A stretch of DNA of 7,011 bases, taken from the NCBI GenBank assembly GCA_031283985.1, contig JAITAQ010000090.1, positions 1-7,011 of the forward strand, in the 5' to 3' direction. Position numbers and translations under genes: made by a program. Positions 1 to 7,011 of this stretch are shown here, in pieces. How positions within the stretch are numbered: the first letter of the stretch is position 1; each line of letters starts with the position of its first letter. The DNA comes from Endomicrobium sp. GTDB taxonomy: Bacteria > Elusimicrobiota > Endomicrobiia > Endomicrobiales > Endomicrobiaceae. Under the pieces are notes generated by a model. It was not told the origin of the DNA. It searched no databases and was given only the letters and a program-made list of their open reading frames with translations.

Positions 1-101
1 TTCGTTATCCCTGCTGTCAATGTCGTTTTCCCGTGGTCCACGTGCCCTATTGTCCCTATGTTTACATGTGGCTTGCTTCTGTCAAATTTCTCTTTCCCCA
101 T
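1..101 (-). CDS. tuf: Elongation factor Tu, N-terminal fragment (cut by window edge)
   Basis: EF-Tu is the GTPase that carries aminoacyl-tRNA to the ribosomal A site. Only 33 codons are in view, starting at ATG 101-99. The peptide begins [20 protein letters not shown] and contains the P-loop GHVDHGKT at residues 19-26, followed by TLTAGIT, the hallmark EF-Tu amino terminus. The usual second residue is Ala and the usual motif is LTAAIT; Gly2 and Gly31 are mild variants. The gene follows fusA by 33 nt, the classical str-operon order. Codon choice is odd: all five Gly codons are GGG and all three Ile codons are ATA. The first 60 codons of fusA use GGA, GGT, GGC, ATT and ATC and never GGG or ATA. 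The identity is secure; whether the rest of the gene is intact cannot be seen. Confidence 0.96.
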   Translation of the reverse strand, partial: MGKEKFDRSKPHVNIGTIGHVDHGKTTLTAGIT

Positions 102-102
102 T

Positions 103-134
103 TTTTTTATGCTCCTCCACCTCTTTTTTATGCT
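103..134 (-). repeat. 21-nt tandem duplication in the fusA-tuf spacer
   Basis: The 11-mer AGCATAAAAAA occurs twice on the minus strand, at 134-124 and 113-103, with a period of 21 nt. After the first copy comes GAGGTGGAGG; after the second comes AATGGGGAAA, which holds the tuf start codon. The two following segments still resemble each other in about half of their positions. The spacer therefore looks like an ancient or partial tandem duplication that copied the region around the ribosome binding site. It could also be convergence of A-rich and G-rich tracts. Confidence 0.55.
112..123 (-). promoter_or_regulatory. Extended Shine-Dalgarno region of tuf
   Basis: The minus strand reads GAGGTGGAGGAG, a 12-nt purine-rich tract with two overlapping anti-Shine-Dalgarno matches (GAGGTG and GGAGG). 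The proximal AGGAG ends 10 nt before the tuf ATG at 101, and the rest of the spacer is almost pure A. This is the strongest ribosome binding site in the window, as expected for a very highly expressed protein. It fixes the ATG at 101 as the start. Confidence 0.8.
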
Positions 135-2210
135 TTAGTTGTTTTTTTCTAATATTTTATCAGCAATTTGTCTAGGAACTTCTTCATAGTGAGAAGGTTC
201 CATGCTGTAGTTTCCTCTTCCTTGAGTAAGAGAACGAAGCGAGGTAGAATAACCGAACATCTCTGCAAGAGGAACATTTGCTTTTATATGCTGAACTTTA
301 TTTTTTGATTCCATACTGGCAATCTTTCCACGTCTTGAATTTAAGTCTCCGATAACATCTCCCATATATTCTTCAGGAACAACCACTTCTGTTCTCATTA
401 TAGGTTCCAAAATAACAGGATTTGCCTTTTTGCAAGCATCTTTGAAAGCCATAGACCCGGCAATCTTAAATGCCATTTCTGAAGAATCAACTTCATGGAA
501 AGATCCATCTATAACCGTAACTCTAACATCTACAACAGGATAACCCGCTAACGTTCCAGCAGTCATTGCTTCTTTTATCCCTTTGTCAATTGCTGGAATA
601 TATTCTCTGGGAATTACACCACCCACAATTTTGTTTACAAATTCATAACCTTTACCAGTCTCTTGAGGCTCAACAGTAAGCATAACGTGTCCATATTGAC
701 CTCGTCCACCGGTCTGTCTGATATATTTTGATTCTGCTTCCGTCATCTTCTTAATTGTTTCTCTGTAAGCAACTTGAGGGCGACCTACATTTGCTTGGAC
801 ATTAAATTCTCTTTTCATTCTATCTACGAGAATTTCAAGATGAAGCTCACCCATACCTGCGATAATCGTCTGGTTAGTTTCTTCGTTTGTTCTTACTCTA
901 AACGTCGGATCTTCTTCAGCAAGTCTGCTCAAAGCAATGCCAAGTTTTTCTTCATCAGCTTTTGATCTAGGCTCAATAGCAACATCTATAACAGTCTCTG
1001 GAAAGTCCATAGACTCAAGCAATATAGGATGTTCTTCAGTGCAAAGAGTATCCCCAGTACTTGTATTTTTTAAACCTACCGCAGCAGCAATATCTCCCGC
1101 ATTAACAGATTCTACTTCCTCTCTGTTGTTAGAATGCATACGCACTATGCGAGAAATTCTTTCCTTTGTATTTTTGCCGGGATTGTAAACATAAGAGCCG
1201 CTTTCTAACGTCCCAGAATAGACTCTGAAATATATAAGTTTTCCAGTATATGGATCTGACTGAATTTTAAATACCAAAGCACTAAAAGGCGCTTTATCAT
1301 TAACTTCCCTGCTGTCTGGTTCACCTGTTTCGGAATTTGTTCCTTTAAAAGCCTTTCTGTCAAATGGAGAAGGAAGATAATCACATACAGCATCTAACAT
1401 AGGCTGTACACCTTTGTTTTTAAATGCTGTTCCACAAAGAACAGGGATTAATTTTATTTCAAGCGTCGCTTTTCTAATAGCTTGTTTTAACTGGATTACA
1501 GTAGAATCTTTGTTTTCCATAAAGTTGTTCATTACTTCATCGCTGTGATCAGCGAGAAGCTCTATCATTTCACTTCTCATATGATGGGACTTTTCTTCTA
1601 ACCCTTTAGGAATATCCACTATTTCAAATTTTGCTCCAAGCTCTTCGCCTGACCATATATGAGCTTTCATCGTTACTAAGTCTATTATGCCTTGGAAATT
1701 TGATTCTGCTCCGATAGGAATCTGAATAGGAAGAGGTACTGCCCCGAGCTTTTCTCTTATGTCATTTACAACCATAAAAAAGTCTGCTCCGATTTTATCC
1801 ATTTTGTTTGAGAAAACAATTCTCGGAACTCCATACTTATCAGCCTGTCTCCAAACAGTTTCAGACTGAGGCTCTACGCCATTGCCCGAGTCAAAAACTA
1901 CAACAGTTCCGTCTAATACTCTCAAAGATCTTTCTACTTCTGCGGTAAAATCAACATGCCCGGGAGTATCTATAATATTAAACTGCATGTCTTGCCATCT
2001 GCAATACGTAGCAGCAGAACTAATTGTGATACCTCTTTCTTTTTCCTGTTCCATCCAGTCCATAGTTGCAGCACCTTCATGCACCTCTCCAATTTTATGA
2101 GTTTTTCCAGTATAGTACAAAATTCTTTCTGTAGTTGTAGTCTTGCCAGCATCAATGTGAGCCACAATTCCAAAATTTCTAATTTTATGTAACGGATATT
2201 CTCTAGACAT
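135..2210 (-). CDS. fusA: Elongation factor G
   Basis: EF-G is the cytoplasmic GTPase that moves tRNAs and mRNA through the ribosome after peptide bond formation, and with RRF it splits post-termination ribosomes. The 691-residue product is full length (the family is usually about 690-705). The G-domain motifs are complete: AHIDAGKT at 17-24, RGIT at 59-62, DTPGH at 81-85, NKMD at 135-138 and GTA at 260-262. Domain II follows at about 300-400 and domain III at about 405-480. Domain IV spans about 481-605, with RGQYGH at 503-508 and the tip loop [10 protein letters not shown] at 572-581; His572 matches E. coli His583. Domain V carries the canonical [20 protein letters not shown] near the C-terminus. 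These features make it the classical EF-G1, not an EF-G2 paralogue or the tetracycline-resistance protein TetM. The start ATG at 2210-2208 has AGGGA upstream. It lies in the expected place between rpsG and tuf, but 351 nt after rpsG. Confidence 0.99.
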   Translation of the reverse strand: MSREYPLHKIRNFGIVAHIDAGKTTTTERILYYTGKTHKIGEVHEGAATMDWMEQEKERGITISSAATYCRWQDMQFNIIDTPGHVDFTAEVERSLRVLDGTVVVFDSGNGVEPQSETVWRQADKYGVPRIVFSNKMDKIGADFFMVVNDIREKLGAVPLPIQIPIGAESNFQGIIDLVTMKAHIWSGEELGAKFEIVDIPKGLEEKSHHMRSEMIELLADHSDEVMNNFMENKDSTVIQLKQAIRKATLEIKLIPVLCGTAFKNKGVQPMLDAVCDYLPSPFDRKAFKGTNSETGEPDSREVNDKAPFSALVFKIQSDPYTGKLIYFRVYSGTLESGSYVYNPGKNTKERISRIVRMHSNNREEVESVNAGDIAAAVGLKNTSTGDTLCTEEHPILLESMDFPETVIDVAIEPRSKADEEKLGIALSRLAEEDPTFRVRTNEETNQTIIAGMGELHLEILVDRMKREFNVQANVGRPQVAYRETIKKMTEAESKYIRQTGGRGQYGHVMLTVEPQETGKGYEFVNKIVGGVIPREYIPAIDKGIKEAMTAGTLAGYPVVDVRVTVIDGSFHEVDSSEMAFKIAGSMAFKDACKKANPVILEPIMRTEVVVPEEYMGDVIGDLNSRRGKIASMESKNKVQHIKANVPLAEMFGYSTSLRSLTQGRGNYSMEPSHYEEVPRQIADKILEKNN

Positions 2211-2213
2211 TTT

Positions 2214-2220
2214 CTTCCCT
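2214..2220 (-). promoter_or_regulatory. Ribosome binding site of fusA
   Basis: The minus strand reads AGGGAAG just before the fusA ATG at 2210, with AGGG ending 6 nt from the start. It is a weaker match to the anti-Shine-Dalgarno than the tuf site, but it supports this ATG as the fusA start. The fusA peptide begins [12 protein letters not shown], which matches typical EF-G amino termini, so no upstream start is needed. Confidence 0.6.
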
Positions 2221-2229
2221 TTTCTTTTA

Positions 2230-2351
2230 TTAAAAACTAGGCATCATTAAAAACAACACTGATAATTTATTCTTCATTTTAAATGAATTATTGACGCACT
2301 TAATCTAACGTTCCATACAAAACCTTCTTGATACTGCTTCAAACCTTCCAT
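2230..2351 (-). other. Two overlapping micro-ORFs upstream of fusA, doubtful
   Basis: An ATG at 2351-2349 opens 25 codons (MEGLKQYQEGFVWNVRLSAS and five more) ending in TGA at 2276-2274. This TGA overlaps, as ATGA, a second ATG at 2277-2275 that opens 15 codons, [15 protein letters not shown], ending in TAA at 2232-2230. Neither has a recognisable Shine-Dalgarno sequence. The first frame overlaps the tail of the interrupted lipoprotein-like frame and could be its frameshifted continuation, joining near residues TNFIDG. The second looks like the beginning of a signal peptide with nothing behind it. They are recorded because of the coupled ATGA arrangement, but chance is the more likely explanation. 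Confidence 0.12.
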
Positions 2352-2368
2352 CTATAAAGTTAGTATCA
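2329..2368 (-). repeat. Imperfect inverted repeat (potential hairpin) upstream of fusA
   Basis: On the minus strand TGATACT (2368-2362) pairs perfectly with AGTATCA (2335-2329). Inside it AACTTT (2361-2356) can pair with AAGGTT (2347-2342), with one G-U pair, around an 8-nt loop. A 6-nt bulge, TGAAGC, lies on the 3' side. A second short repeat, CATGT/ACATG (2384-2380 and 2371-2367), abuts it and shares two bases, so the two stems would compete. There is no U-run, so it is not an intrinsic terminator. Its function is unknown, and such stems arise by chance in AT-rich DNA. Confidence 0.3.
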
Positions 2369-2459
2369 TGTCTATAAGAACATGGAGCGCCAATTAAAGC
2401 ACACCCTGAGTATAAAACTAATAACAAAATTACTCTATAGTTAACATAATTTCAGGTTA

Positions 2460-2491
2460 CAGCAAAGTTTTTTGTTAGACAAGGCTTGCTG
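2460..2491 (-). repeat. Imperfect inverted repeat (potential hairpin) after rpsG
   Basis: On the minus strand CAGCAAG (2491-2485) pairs with CTTTGCTG (2467-2460): six Watson-Crick pairs plus one G-U. A nested TTGT/ACAA stem (2482-2479 and 2475-2472) closes a 3-nt CTA loop. It starts about 70 nt after the rpsG stop. No run of U follows (the next bases are TAACCTG), so it would not act as a standard rho-independent terminator. It might protect an mRNA 3' end or be without function. Confidence 0.3.
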
Positions 2492-2561
2492 GTACGAAGT
2501 TTACATTTTAAAGTAAGTGAGAACAGCATAATAACGAAATATAAAAAATATTAAAGCAAAA

Positions 2562-3041
2562 TTACCATCTGTAATGGGCAAAAGCTTTATTCGCTTCCGC
2601 CATCTTATGTATATCTTCCCTCTTTTTTATAGCAGCTCCTTCTTTTTTACTGCCATCAATTATTTCTTGTGCAAGCCTTTCACACATAGGTTTGCCTGTT
2701 TTGCTTCTAGAAATTTCTATGAGCCAATTAATAGCAAGAGTCATGGAACGAGTTAAAGGAACTTCCATGGGAATCTGATATGTTGCTCCGCCAACTCTGC
2801 GAGGTCTTACTTCAAGAAGAGGCCTTATATTTTCCAAAGCTTTGTTAAAAACTGTAACAGGATATTCCCCTGTTCTTTCTTTTATTATGTCAAAAGAGCC
2901 ATATACTATTGATTCTGCCGTACTTTTTTTGCCTTCAAAGTTTAATTTGCTTATAAACCTTGCTATAACTACTGAACCATATTTTGAATCAGGCGAAGGC
3001 ATTCCTCTTTTTTCTTTTGGTTTTAACGGTTTACGTGGCAT
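2562..3041 (-). CDS. rpsG: 30S ribosomal protein S7
   Basis: S7 is the primary assembly protein of the 30S head. It binds the 3' major domain of 16S rRNA and lines the E-site mRNA channel. The product has 159 residues against a usual length of about 156. Family hallmarks are the basic N-terminal arm MPRKPLKPKEKRG and the beta-hairpin region VRPRRVGGATYQIPMEV at 78-94. The C-terminal helices include the strongly conserved KREDIHKMAEANKAFAHYRW (140-159). The start ATG at 3041-3039 has AAGAGG nine nt upstream. rpsL lies 44 nt upstream, which is shorter than the E. coli rpsL-rpsG spacer where S7 binds its own mRNA. I see no obvious counterpart of that regulatory stem here, so S7 feedback of the E. 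coli kind is not supported by the sequence. Confidence 0.99.
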   Translation of the reverse strand: MPRKPLKPKEKRGMPSPDSKYGSVVIARFISKLNFEGKKSTAESIVYGSFDIIKERTGEYPVTVFNKALENIRPLLEVRPRRVGGATYQIPMEVPLTRSMTLAINWLIEISRSKTGKPMCERLAQEIIDGSKKEGAAIKKREDIHKMAEANKAFAHYRW

Positions 3042-3050
3042 TTACTAATA

Positions 3051-3056
3051 CCTCTT
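3051..3056 (-). promoter_or_regulatory. Ribosome binding site of rpsG
   Basis: The minus strand reads AAGAGG, ending 9 nt before the rpsG ATG at 3041. It lies in the short AT-rich rpsL-rpsG spacer (3042-3085), which shows no terminator and no convincing promoter, consistent with co-transcription. Confidence 0.65.
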
Positions 3057-3085
3057 AAATTTATTTATGTCTGTTTATTATTTAA

Positions 3086-3472
3086 TTACTTATTAGCCGC
3101 AGCTCTTTCTTTCTTCGCTCCATACTTGCTTCTGCTCTGTTTACGGCCGGCAACTCCAGTTGTATCCAAAGTTCCTCTAACAATATGGTAACGCACACCC
3201 GGTAAGTCTTTTACACGGCCGCCACGGATAAGAACCAAAGAATGTTCCTGAAGATTATGTCCCACGCCAGGAATATATGAAGAAACTTCATACCCTGAAG
3301 TAAGTCTTACTCTTGCAACTTTTCTTAAAGCTGAATTAGGTTTCTTAGGAGTTGTTGTATAAACTCTTGTACAAATGCCTCTTCTTTGTGGGCAATTCTT
3401 AAGAGCAGGTGATTTTGTTTTTCTTGTTAAGTCTTTTCTTCCATCTCCAATCAACTGATTAATAGTTGGCAT
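3086..3472 (-). CDS. rpsL: 30S ribosomal protein S12
   Basis: S12 sits at the decoding centre of the 30S subunit and helps monitor codon-anticodon pairing. I place the start at ATG 3472-3470, giving 128 residues beginning [14 protein letters not shown], which matches the universal S12 amino terminus. A TTG four codons further upstream is in frame, but it overlaps the Shine-Dalgarno sequence and is very unlikely to be the start. The core [20 protein letters not shown] (27-46) and [13 protein letters not shown] (84-96) are intact. Lys43, Lys44 and Lys88 (counting Met1) are the residues whose replacement usually gives streptomycin resistance or dependence. All are wild type, so the protein is of the sensitive type. 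Asp89 is the position methylthiolated by RimO in E. coli. The C-terminal basic tail KKERAAANK makes it slightly longer than the usual 123-125. It follows rpoC by 17 nt. Confidence 0.98.
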   Translation of the reverse strand: MPTINQLIGDGRKDLTRKTKSPALKNCPQRRGICTRVYTTTPKKPNSALRKVARVRLTSGYEVSSYIPGVGHNLQEHSLVLIRGGRVKDLPGVRYHIVRGTLDTTGVAGRKQSRSKYGAKKERAAANK

Positions 3473-3477
3473 TGTTT

Positions 3478-3482
3478 TCCTC
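3478..3482 (-). promoter_or_regulatory. Ribosome binding site of rpsL; decides the start
   Basis: The minus strand reads GAGGA, ending 5 nt before ATG 3472. It sits in the 17-nt rpoC-rpsL gap, and the in-frame TTG at 3484-3482 overlaps its first base. This favours the ATG start and a 128-residue S12 rather than a 132-residue version. Confidence 0.75.
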
Positions 3483-3489
3483 AAATAAT

Positions 3490-6400
3490 TTATTTATCGT
3501 TTTTTGTTTTTGAAACTAAACCTGTTCCCGCTGGTATAAGATGTCCTATTGAAACATTTTCTTTCAATCCTATCAAATGATCAACCTTCCCTGAAACAGC
3601 AGTTTCAGTCAAGATTCTTGTTGTCTCTTGGAAAGATGCAGCCGAAATAAATGAATCCGAAGACAATGACGCCTTAGTTATACCCAAAAGAATAGTCTGC
3701 GCAACGGGAGGCTTTCCATTATTGGCCTTTATGGACTCCCTATTAGCTTCATATCTATGTTTAGAAATAATTTCGCCATTTAAATACTGACTGTCCCCTG
3801 AATCCATTATTCTTACGCTAGACAACATCTGTCTTACTATAATTTCAATATGTTTATCATTTATGGTTACTCCCTGTAGTCTGTAAACCTGCTGAATCTC
3901 ATTAACTAGGTATTCTTGAACTTCTTTATGACCTTTAACCTTAAGAATATCGTGAGGGTTCAATGCTCCATCAGAAATAGCTTCACCCTCTTTAACTCTA
4001 TCTCCTTCGTAAACAATCAAATGGCGACCTGGAGGAATAAGATAACTTTTCTTTATTTTTGTTTCAGTGTTTTCAACCTCAACCTTTATGTTACCTTTTG
4101 CGGTAGCTCCTCCGCACAAATGCACAATACCATCAATTTCAGAAATAATAGCTGAGTTTTTAGGCTTTCTTCCTTCAAAGATCTCTGCGACTCTAGGTAA
4201 TCCTCCAGTGATATCTTTTGACTTTGAAACTTCTTGAAGAATCTTAGCCAAAATATCGCCAACTTTTATCTTGTCGCCGTCTGTTGCAATAATAGTCGTA
4301 TCTACAGGAAGAGGATATTCCGCAATCTGTTTATTGTCTTTTTTAATAACAATTCTTGGAGTTTTTCTTTCAGAAGGATGTTCAATGATAACTCTTTCAA
4401 TTTGACCTGTTATTTTTGATTTTTCTTTTTGTAAAGTTATACCGTCTTTTATATCTATAAACTGTATCGTTCCTTCATTTTCTGCAATAATCGGCTTAGA
4501 ATGAGGATCCCATTTTGCTATCAAGACGTTCTTTTTCATACCTGTAGCAGAATCAATCTTAACTTCTACTTTTTTACCATCTTGAACTTCAATAACAGCT
4601 CCGTAAGGAATCTTATAAACTTGTCTCTTATTGGCAGACTCTTCTGTATAAACAAGTTCAGTATTTCTGCTTACAACTACAGTCTCTCCAGCTCTGTTTT
4701 GAATGGTCTTTAAGTTATAATAGTCTGTAGTACCGCTGTTTTCAGCATAAATTTCTGAACGAGAAACAACACGACTTGCAGCTCCTCCAATGTGGAACGT
4801 TCTAAGTGTAAGCTGAGTTCCCGGCTCACCGATTGACTGGGCGGCAATAATACCAACAGCTTCACCAACTTCAACAGAATTGCCCGTTGCTGGGTTTATT
4901 CCATAGCATTTTGCACAAACGCCGTGTTCAGATTCGCAAGTTAAAACGCTTCTAATACCAATTTTGTCAATACCCACCTCAACAAGTTTTTTAGCTTTTT
5001 CAGCAGTTATTATTTCGCCTCTCTTAACAATAACTTCATCACGGACAATATCTACAACATTGTCAAGAGCTATTCTTCCAATAACACGTTCGTCTATTTT
5101 TTCAATAATTTCGTCACCACTGCGCAATGTTCCAATAAACACTCCGTTTACAGTTCCGCAATCTTCTTCCCTTACTACTACATCGTGAGACACGTCCACA
5201 AGTCTTCTTGTAAGGTAACCAGCTTCTGCAGTTTTCAATGCTGTATCAGCCAAACCTTTACGTCCTCCGTGAGTTGAAATAAAATATTCCAAAACCGTAA
5301 GACCCTCTCTAAAGTTTGAAATAATAGGTGTTTCTATAATTTCACCTATACCTCCGGTAAGCTTCTTTTGAGGTTTTGCCATAAGTCCACGCATACCTGC
5401 TAACTGTCTTACCTGCTGTCTTGAACCTCTAGCTCCAGAGTCTGCCATCATAAATATTGAGTTGAAACGATTACCGTTCGGCTGATAAGTTTCTGTTTCT
5501 TCTTTTTTCATCTCATCAAACATGATGTCTGAAACTTTGTCAGTAACTCTTGTCCATATATCTATGATTTTGTTATAACGCTCAGATTTTGTTATTAAAC
5601 CCAGTTTTGCTTGTTTTTCGATTTCTTTAACTTTTAACTTTGCTTCCTTAATCATCTTCTCTTTCTTTAGAGGAATTTTCATTTCTTTTATAGAAATAGA
5701 AACACCAGCAAGAGTTGCGTATTTGTAACCCATCTTCTTAATTTCGTCAAGAAGAAGAGCAGTTTTAAATTGTCCGAGTTCTTTATAGCATCTATCAACA
5801 AGAGATCCAAGTTCTTTCTTAGTCATGCTATTGTTTTGATAGCCTAAAGAGTAAGAACCGTCTTCATTTTTTGGAAGTTGTTCGTTAAATATAACTCTTC
5901 CAACGGTGGTATAATTTATTACTTCATTACCGTCTTCAGATTTATAATTCTTCCACTTTGAAACGTTATTCTGCTCTTTATCTTCTAATTTTTTATCTCT
6001 TATGTTTGTAATTCCCATTACTTTAATCTTAGCTTGCAAGTCTATTTTTTTTCTCTGATAAGCACTGATAACTTCTTCAACAGATGAGAAAATTTTTCCT
6101 TCGCCGGGAACTGCTATTTTTTCTTTCGTAAGATAACAGCTACCCAAAACCATATCTTGAGAAGGAACAGCTACAGGTTTTCCTGAAGTGGGAGACAATA
6201 TATTTCGCGTTGCCATCATTAAAACTTTAGCTTCAAGTTGCGCCTCAAGAGAAATAGGTAAATGTACAGCCATCTGATCTCCATCAAAATCTGCGTTAAA
6301 AGCCGCACATGTAAGAGGATGTAGCTGTATTGATTTACCTTCAACCAAAATAGGCTCAAAAGCCTGAATTCCAAGCCTATGAAGCGTAGGAGCTCTGTTC

Positions 6401-7011
6401 AAAAGAATAGGATGATTTTTTGTAACTTTTTCAAGAATATTCCAAATTTTTGTATCGCCTCTTTCAAGCATTCTTCTTGCAGATTTAAGAGTTGCATTTT
6501 CTTGCGATATAAGCTCTTTTATGATAAACGGCTTAAAAAGTTCCAAAGCCATCTCTTTTGGAAGACCACATTGATTAAGTTTTAAGTTAGGACCAACAAC
6601 AATAACGCTTCTTCCAGAATAGTCAACTCTTTTACCAAGCAAGTTCTGTCTGAAACGTCCTTGCTTTCCTTTAAGACTGTCAGACAAAGATTTAAGCGAC
6701 CTATTACCCGCTCCCGTAACTGGTCTTGTTCTTGAGTCGTTATCTATCAAAGCATCAACAGCTTCTTGTAAAAGCCTCTTTTCGTTATTTATCATAACAG
6801 TAGGAGCTTTCAACTGCTCAATATGTCGAAGTCTATTGTTTCTGTTTATAATTCTTCTATATAAGTCATTCAAATCAGATGTTGCAAATCGTCCACCGTC
6901 CAAAGCAACTAAAGGTCTCAAATCTGGAGGTATTACAGGAAGAGTAGTAAGAATCATCCATTCAGGTCTTGTCCCCGAATTTAAAAACCCTTCAACAACT
7001 CTAAGTTTTCT
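3490..7011 (-). CDS. rpoC: RNA polymerase subunit beta' (5' end outside window)
   Basis: Beta' is the large RNA polymerase subunit that carries the catalytic Mg ions. The window holds 1173 C-terminal residues, starting [20 protein letters not shown]. By comparison with E. coli, roughly the first 220 residues, with the N-terminal zinc ribbon, are missing. The ATG at 6957 is an internal Met. Numbering from that Met: [17 protein letters not shown] at 19-35 and the catalytic NADFDGDQ at 221-228 with its three Asp. The bridge helix lies at about 502-530 ([10 protein letters not shown] to GMRGLMAKP). The second zinc site is Cys600, Cys674, Cys681 and Cys684. The trigger loop is [20 protein letters not shown] (702-721) onward, interrupted by an SI3-like insertion and resumed at [20 protein letters not shown]. 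The C-terminus has [20 protein letters not shown] and [20 protein letters not shown], both strongly conserved. It is intact in view and ends 17 nt before rpsL; rpoB is expected just upstream. Confidence 0.99.
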   Translation of the reverse strand, partial: RKLRVVEGFLNSGTRPEWMILTTLPVIPPDLRPLVALDGGRFATSDLNDLYRRIINRNNRLRHIEQLKAPTVMINNEKRLLQEAVDALIDNDSRTRPVTGAGNRSLKSLSDSLKGKQGRFRQNLLGKRVDYSGRSVIVVGPNLKLNQCGLPKEMALELFKPFIIKELISQENATLKSARRMLERGDTKIWNILEKVTKNHPILLNRAPTLHRLGIQAFEPILVEGKSIQLHPLTCAAFNADFDGDQMAVHLPISLEAQLEAKVLMMATRNILSPTSGKPVAVPSQDMVLGSCYLTKEKIAVPGEGKIFSSVEEVISAYQRKKIDLQAKIKVMGITNIRDKKLEDKEQNNVSKWKNYKSEDGNEVINYTTVGRVIFNEQLPKNEDGSYSLGYQNNSMTKKELGSLVDRCYKELGQFKTALLLDEIKKMGYKYATLAGVSISIKEMKIPLKKEKMIKEAKLKVKEIEKQAKLGLITKSERYNKIIDIWTRVTDKVSDIMFDEMKKEETETYQPNGNRFNSIFMMADSGARGSRQQVRQLAGMRGLMAKPQKKLTGGIGEIIETPIISNFREGLTVLEYFISTHGGRKGLADTALKTAEAGYLTRRLVDVSHDVVVREEDCGTVNGVFIGTLRSGDEIIEKIDERVIGRIALDNVVDIVRDEVIVKRGEIITAEKAKKLVEVGIDKIGIRSVLTCESEHGVCAKCYGINPATGNSVEVGEAVGIIAAQSIGEPGTQLTLRTFHIGGAASRVVSRSEIYAENSGTTDYYNLKTIQNRAGETVVVSRNTELVYTEESANKRQVYKIPYGAVIEVQDGKKVEVKIDSATGMKKNVLIAKWDPHSKPIIAENEGTIQFIDIKDGITLQKEKSKITGQIERVIIEHPSERKTPRIVIKKDNKQIAEYPLPVDTTIIATDGDKIKVGDILAKILQEVSKSKDITGGLPRVAEIFEGRKPKNSAIISEIDGIVHLCGGATAKGNIKVEVENTETKIKKSYLIPPGRHLIVYEGDRVKEGEAISDGALNPHDILKVKGHKEVQEYLVNEIQQVYRLQGVTINDKHIEIIVRQMLSSVRIMDSGDSQYLNGEIISKHRYEANRESIKANNGKPPVAQTILLGITKASLSSDSFISAASFQETTRILTETAVSGKVDHLIGLKENVSIGHLIPAGTGLVSKTKNDK
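4216..4776 (-). other. SI3-like insertion in the RpoC trigger loop
   Basis: Between the two halves of the trigger loop (FHIGGAAS on one side, DITGGLPRV on the other) lie about 187 extra residues, roughly 728-914 counted from the internal Met at 6957. In Firmicutes these halves are nearly adjacent. The segment shares marks with E. coli SI3: [14 protein letters not shown] (E. coli YKVPYGAV), and WDPHSKPI near the middle (E. coli WDPHTMPV). SI3 is built of sandwich-barrel hybrid motifs and influences trigger-loop folding, pausing and cleavage. The boundaries are approximate. Its presence is a useful lineage marker. Confidence 0.85.

Larger units (their letters stand above)
2305..2550 (-). pseudogene. 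Possible decayed small ORF with lipoprotein-like segment
   Basis: One minus-strand frame runs from after a TAA at 2553-2551 to a TAG at 2307-2305 with only one internal stop, TGA at 2454-2452. The first part holds an ATG at 2529-2527 and reads MLFSLTLKCKLRTSKPCLTK and five more residues. The second part has 48 codons and no ATG near its beginning. It contains the hydrophobic run VILLLVLYSGCALIGAPC and then a polar tail ending RRFCMER. The run followed by S-G-C resembles a type II signal peptide with an imperfect lipobox (Tyr where Leu is usual). An out-of-frame ATG at 2447-2445 (MLTIE then stop) could be the original start: one inserted base would give MLTIR followed by the hydrophobic run. 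No family is recognised. At this AT content, one stop in 81 codons is suggestive but within reach of chance. Confidence 0.3.
2211..2561 (-). other. Unusually long rpsG-fusA spacer without an intact gene
   Basis: These 351 nt lie inside an operon whose other spacers are 17, 44 and 33 nt. I see no tRNA, no convincing consensus promoter and no hairpin followed by a U-run, so rpsG and fusA are probably still co-transcribed. A TATACT hexamer at 2414-2409 has no acceptable -35 partner. What the spacer does hold is listed separately: an interrupted open frame (2305-2550), two very short downstream open frames, and two imperfect inverted repeats (2460-2491 and 2329-2368). The simplest reading is the remains of a small inserted or ancestral gene. 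An untranslated leader of fusA with regulatory structure is the alternative. Confidence 0.6.

Noticed and set aside
774..1188. Plus-strand open frames at 774-965 and 937-1188
   Set aside because: They lie wholly inside fusA on the other strand, resemble no known family, and have the Ser/Phe-rich look of antisense shadows of an AT-rich gene.
1205..1393. Minus-strand open frame of 62 codons in another frame of fusA
   Set aside because: It is fully nested in intact, highly conserved fusA domain II coding sequence, with no ribosome binding site.
2273..2287. Palindrome TTCATTT-T-AAATGAA in the rpsG-fusA spacer
   Set aside because: It has seven-base arms with a one-base centre, made almost only of A and T. 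It is likely by chance and matches no operator I recognise.
2409..2414. TATACT as a -10 box for a fusA promoter on the minus strand
   Set aside because: No TTGACA-like hexamer lies 16-18 nt upstream (the bases there read TAGAGT), and such hexamers are frequent in AT-rich DNA.
2452..2454. In-frame TGA as a recoded Trp or selenocysteine codon
   Set aside because: All intact genes use TGG for Trp and contain no in-frame TGA. No selenocysteine-type structure or redox motif surrounds this codon.
3042..3085. S7 autoregulatory site in the rpsL-rpsG spacer
   Set aside because: The spacer is only 44 nt, very AT-rich, and shows no stem like the one in the E. coli str mRNA.
4964..5188. Plus-strand open frame of 74 codons very rich in Ser, Thr and Ile
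   Set aside because: It is antisense to the conserved zinc-site region of rpoC. Its repetitive composition comes from the complement of Glu, Asp, Val and Ile codons.

Overview
The window is an interior piece of the bacterial rpoBC-str transcription unit. Every gene is on the minus strand. Read in the direction of transcription (high to low coordinates), it holds rpoC (5' end beyond the window), rpsL, rpsG, a 351-base gap, fusA, and the first 33 codons of tuf (3' end beyond the window). No plus-strand gene is supported; the plus-strand open frames are shadows of these conserved genes.

Organism: a bacterium with AT-rich DNA. All four stop codons in view are TAA. RpoC carries an insertion of about 190 residues in the trigger loop that aligns with SI3 of E. 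coli, which points to a Gram-negative-type lineage and away from Firmicutes and Actinobacteria. Gene order, AT-richness and the look of EF-G and RpoC would fit Elusimicrobiota (for example an Endomicrobium-like gut symbiont). That placement comes from general familiarity and was not tested.

Layout: rpoC (3490-7011, partial) and rpsL (3086-3472) are 17 nt apart. rpsL and rpsG (2562-3041) are 44 nt apart. The rpsG-fusA spacer (2211-2561) is unusually long for this operon. It contains no intact gene, but it has one reading frame of 80 sense codons broken by a single TGA. That frame ends in a hydrophobic, cysteine-containing, lipoprotein-like stretch, and the spacer also has two imperfect inverted repeats. 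fusA (135-2210) is intact, and tuf starts 33 nt after its stop behind a strong purine-rich ribosome binding site.

The genes act together in gene expression. RpoC is the catalytic large subunit of RNA polymerase. S12 and S7 are proteins of the 30S decoding centre and head. EF-G drives translocation, and EF-Tu delivers aminoacyl-tRNA. The genes themselves are ordinary housekeeping genes. The points worth a second look are the rpsG-fusA spacer, the abrupt change of codon choice at the start of tuf (all Gly codons GGG, all Ile codons ATA, unlike fusA), and a 21-nt tandem duplication in the tuf leader. I found no sign of a novel defence system, mobile element, CRISPR array or RNA gene.
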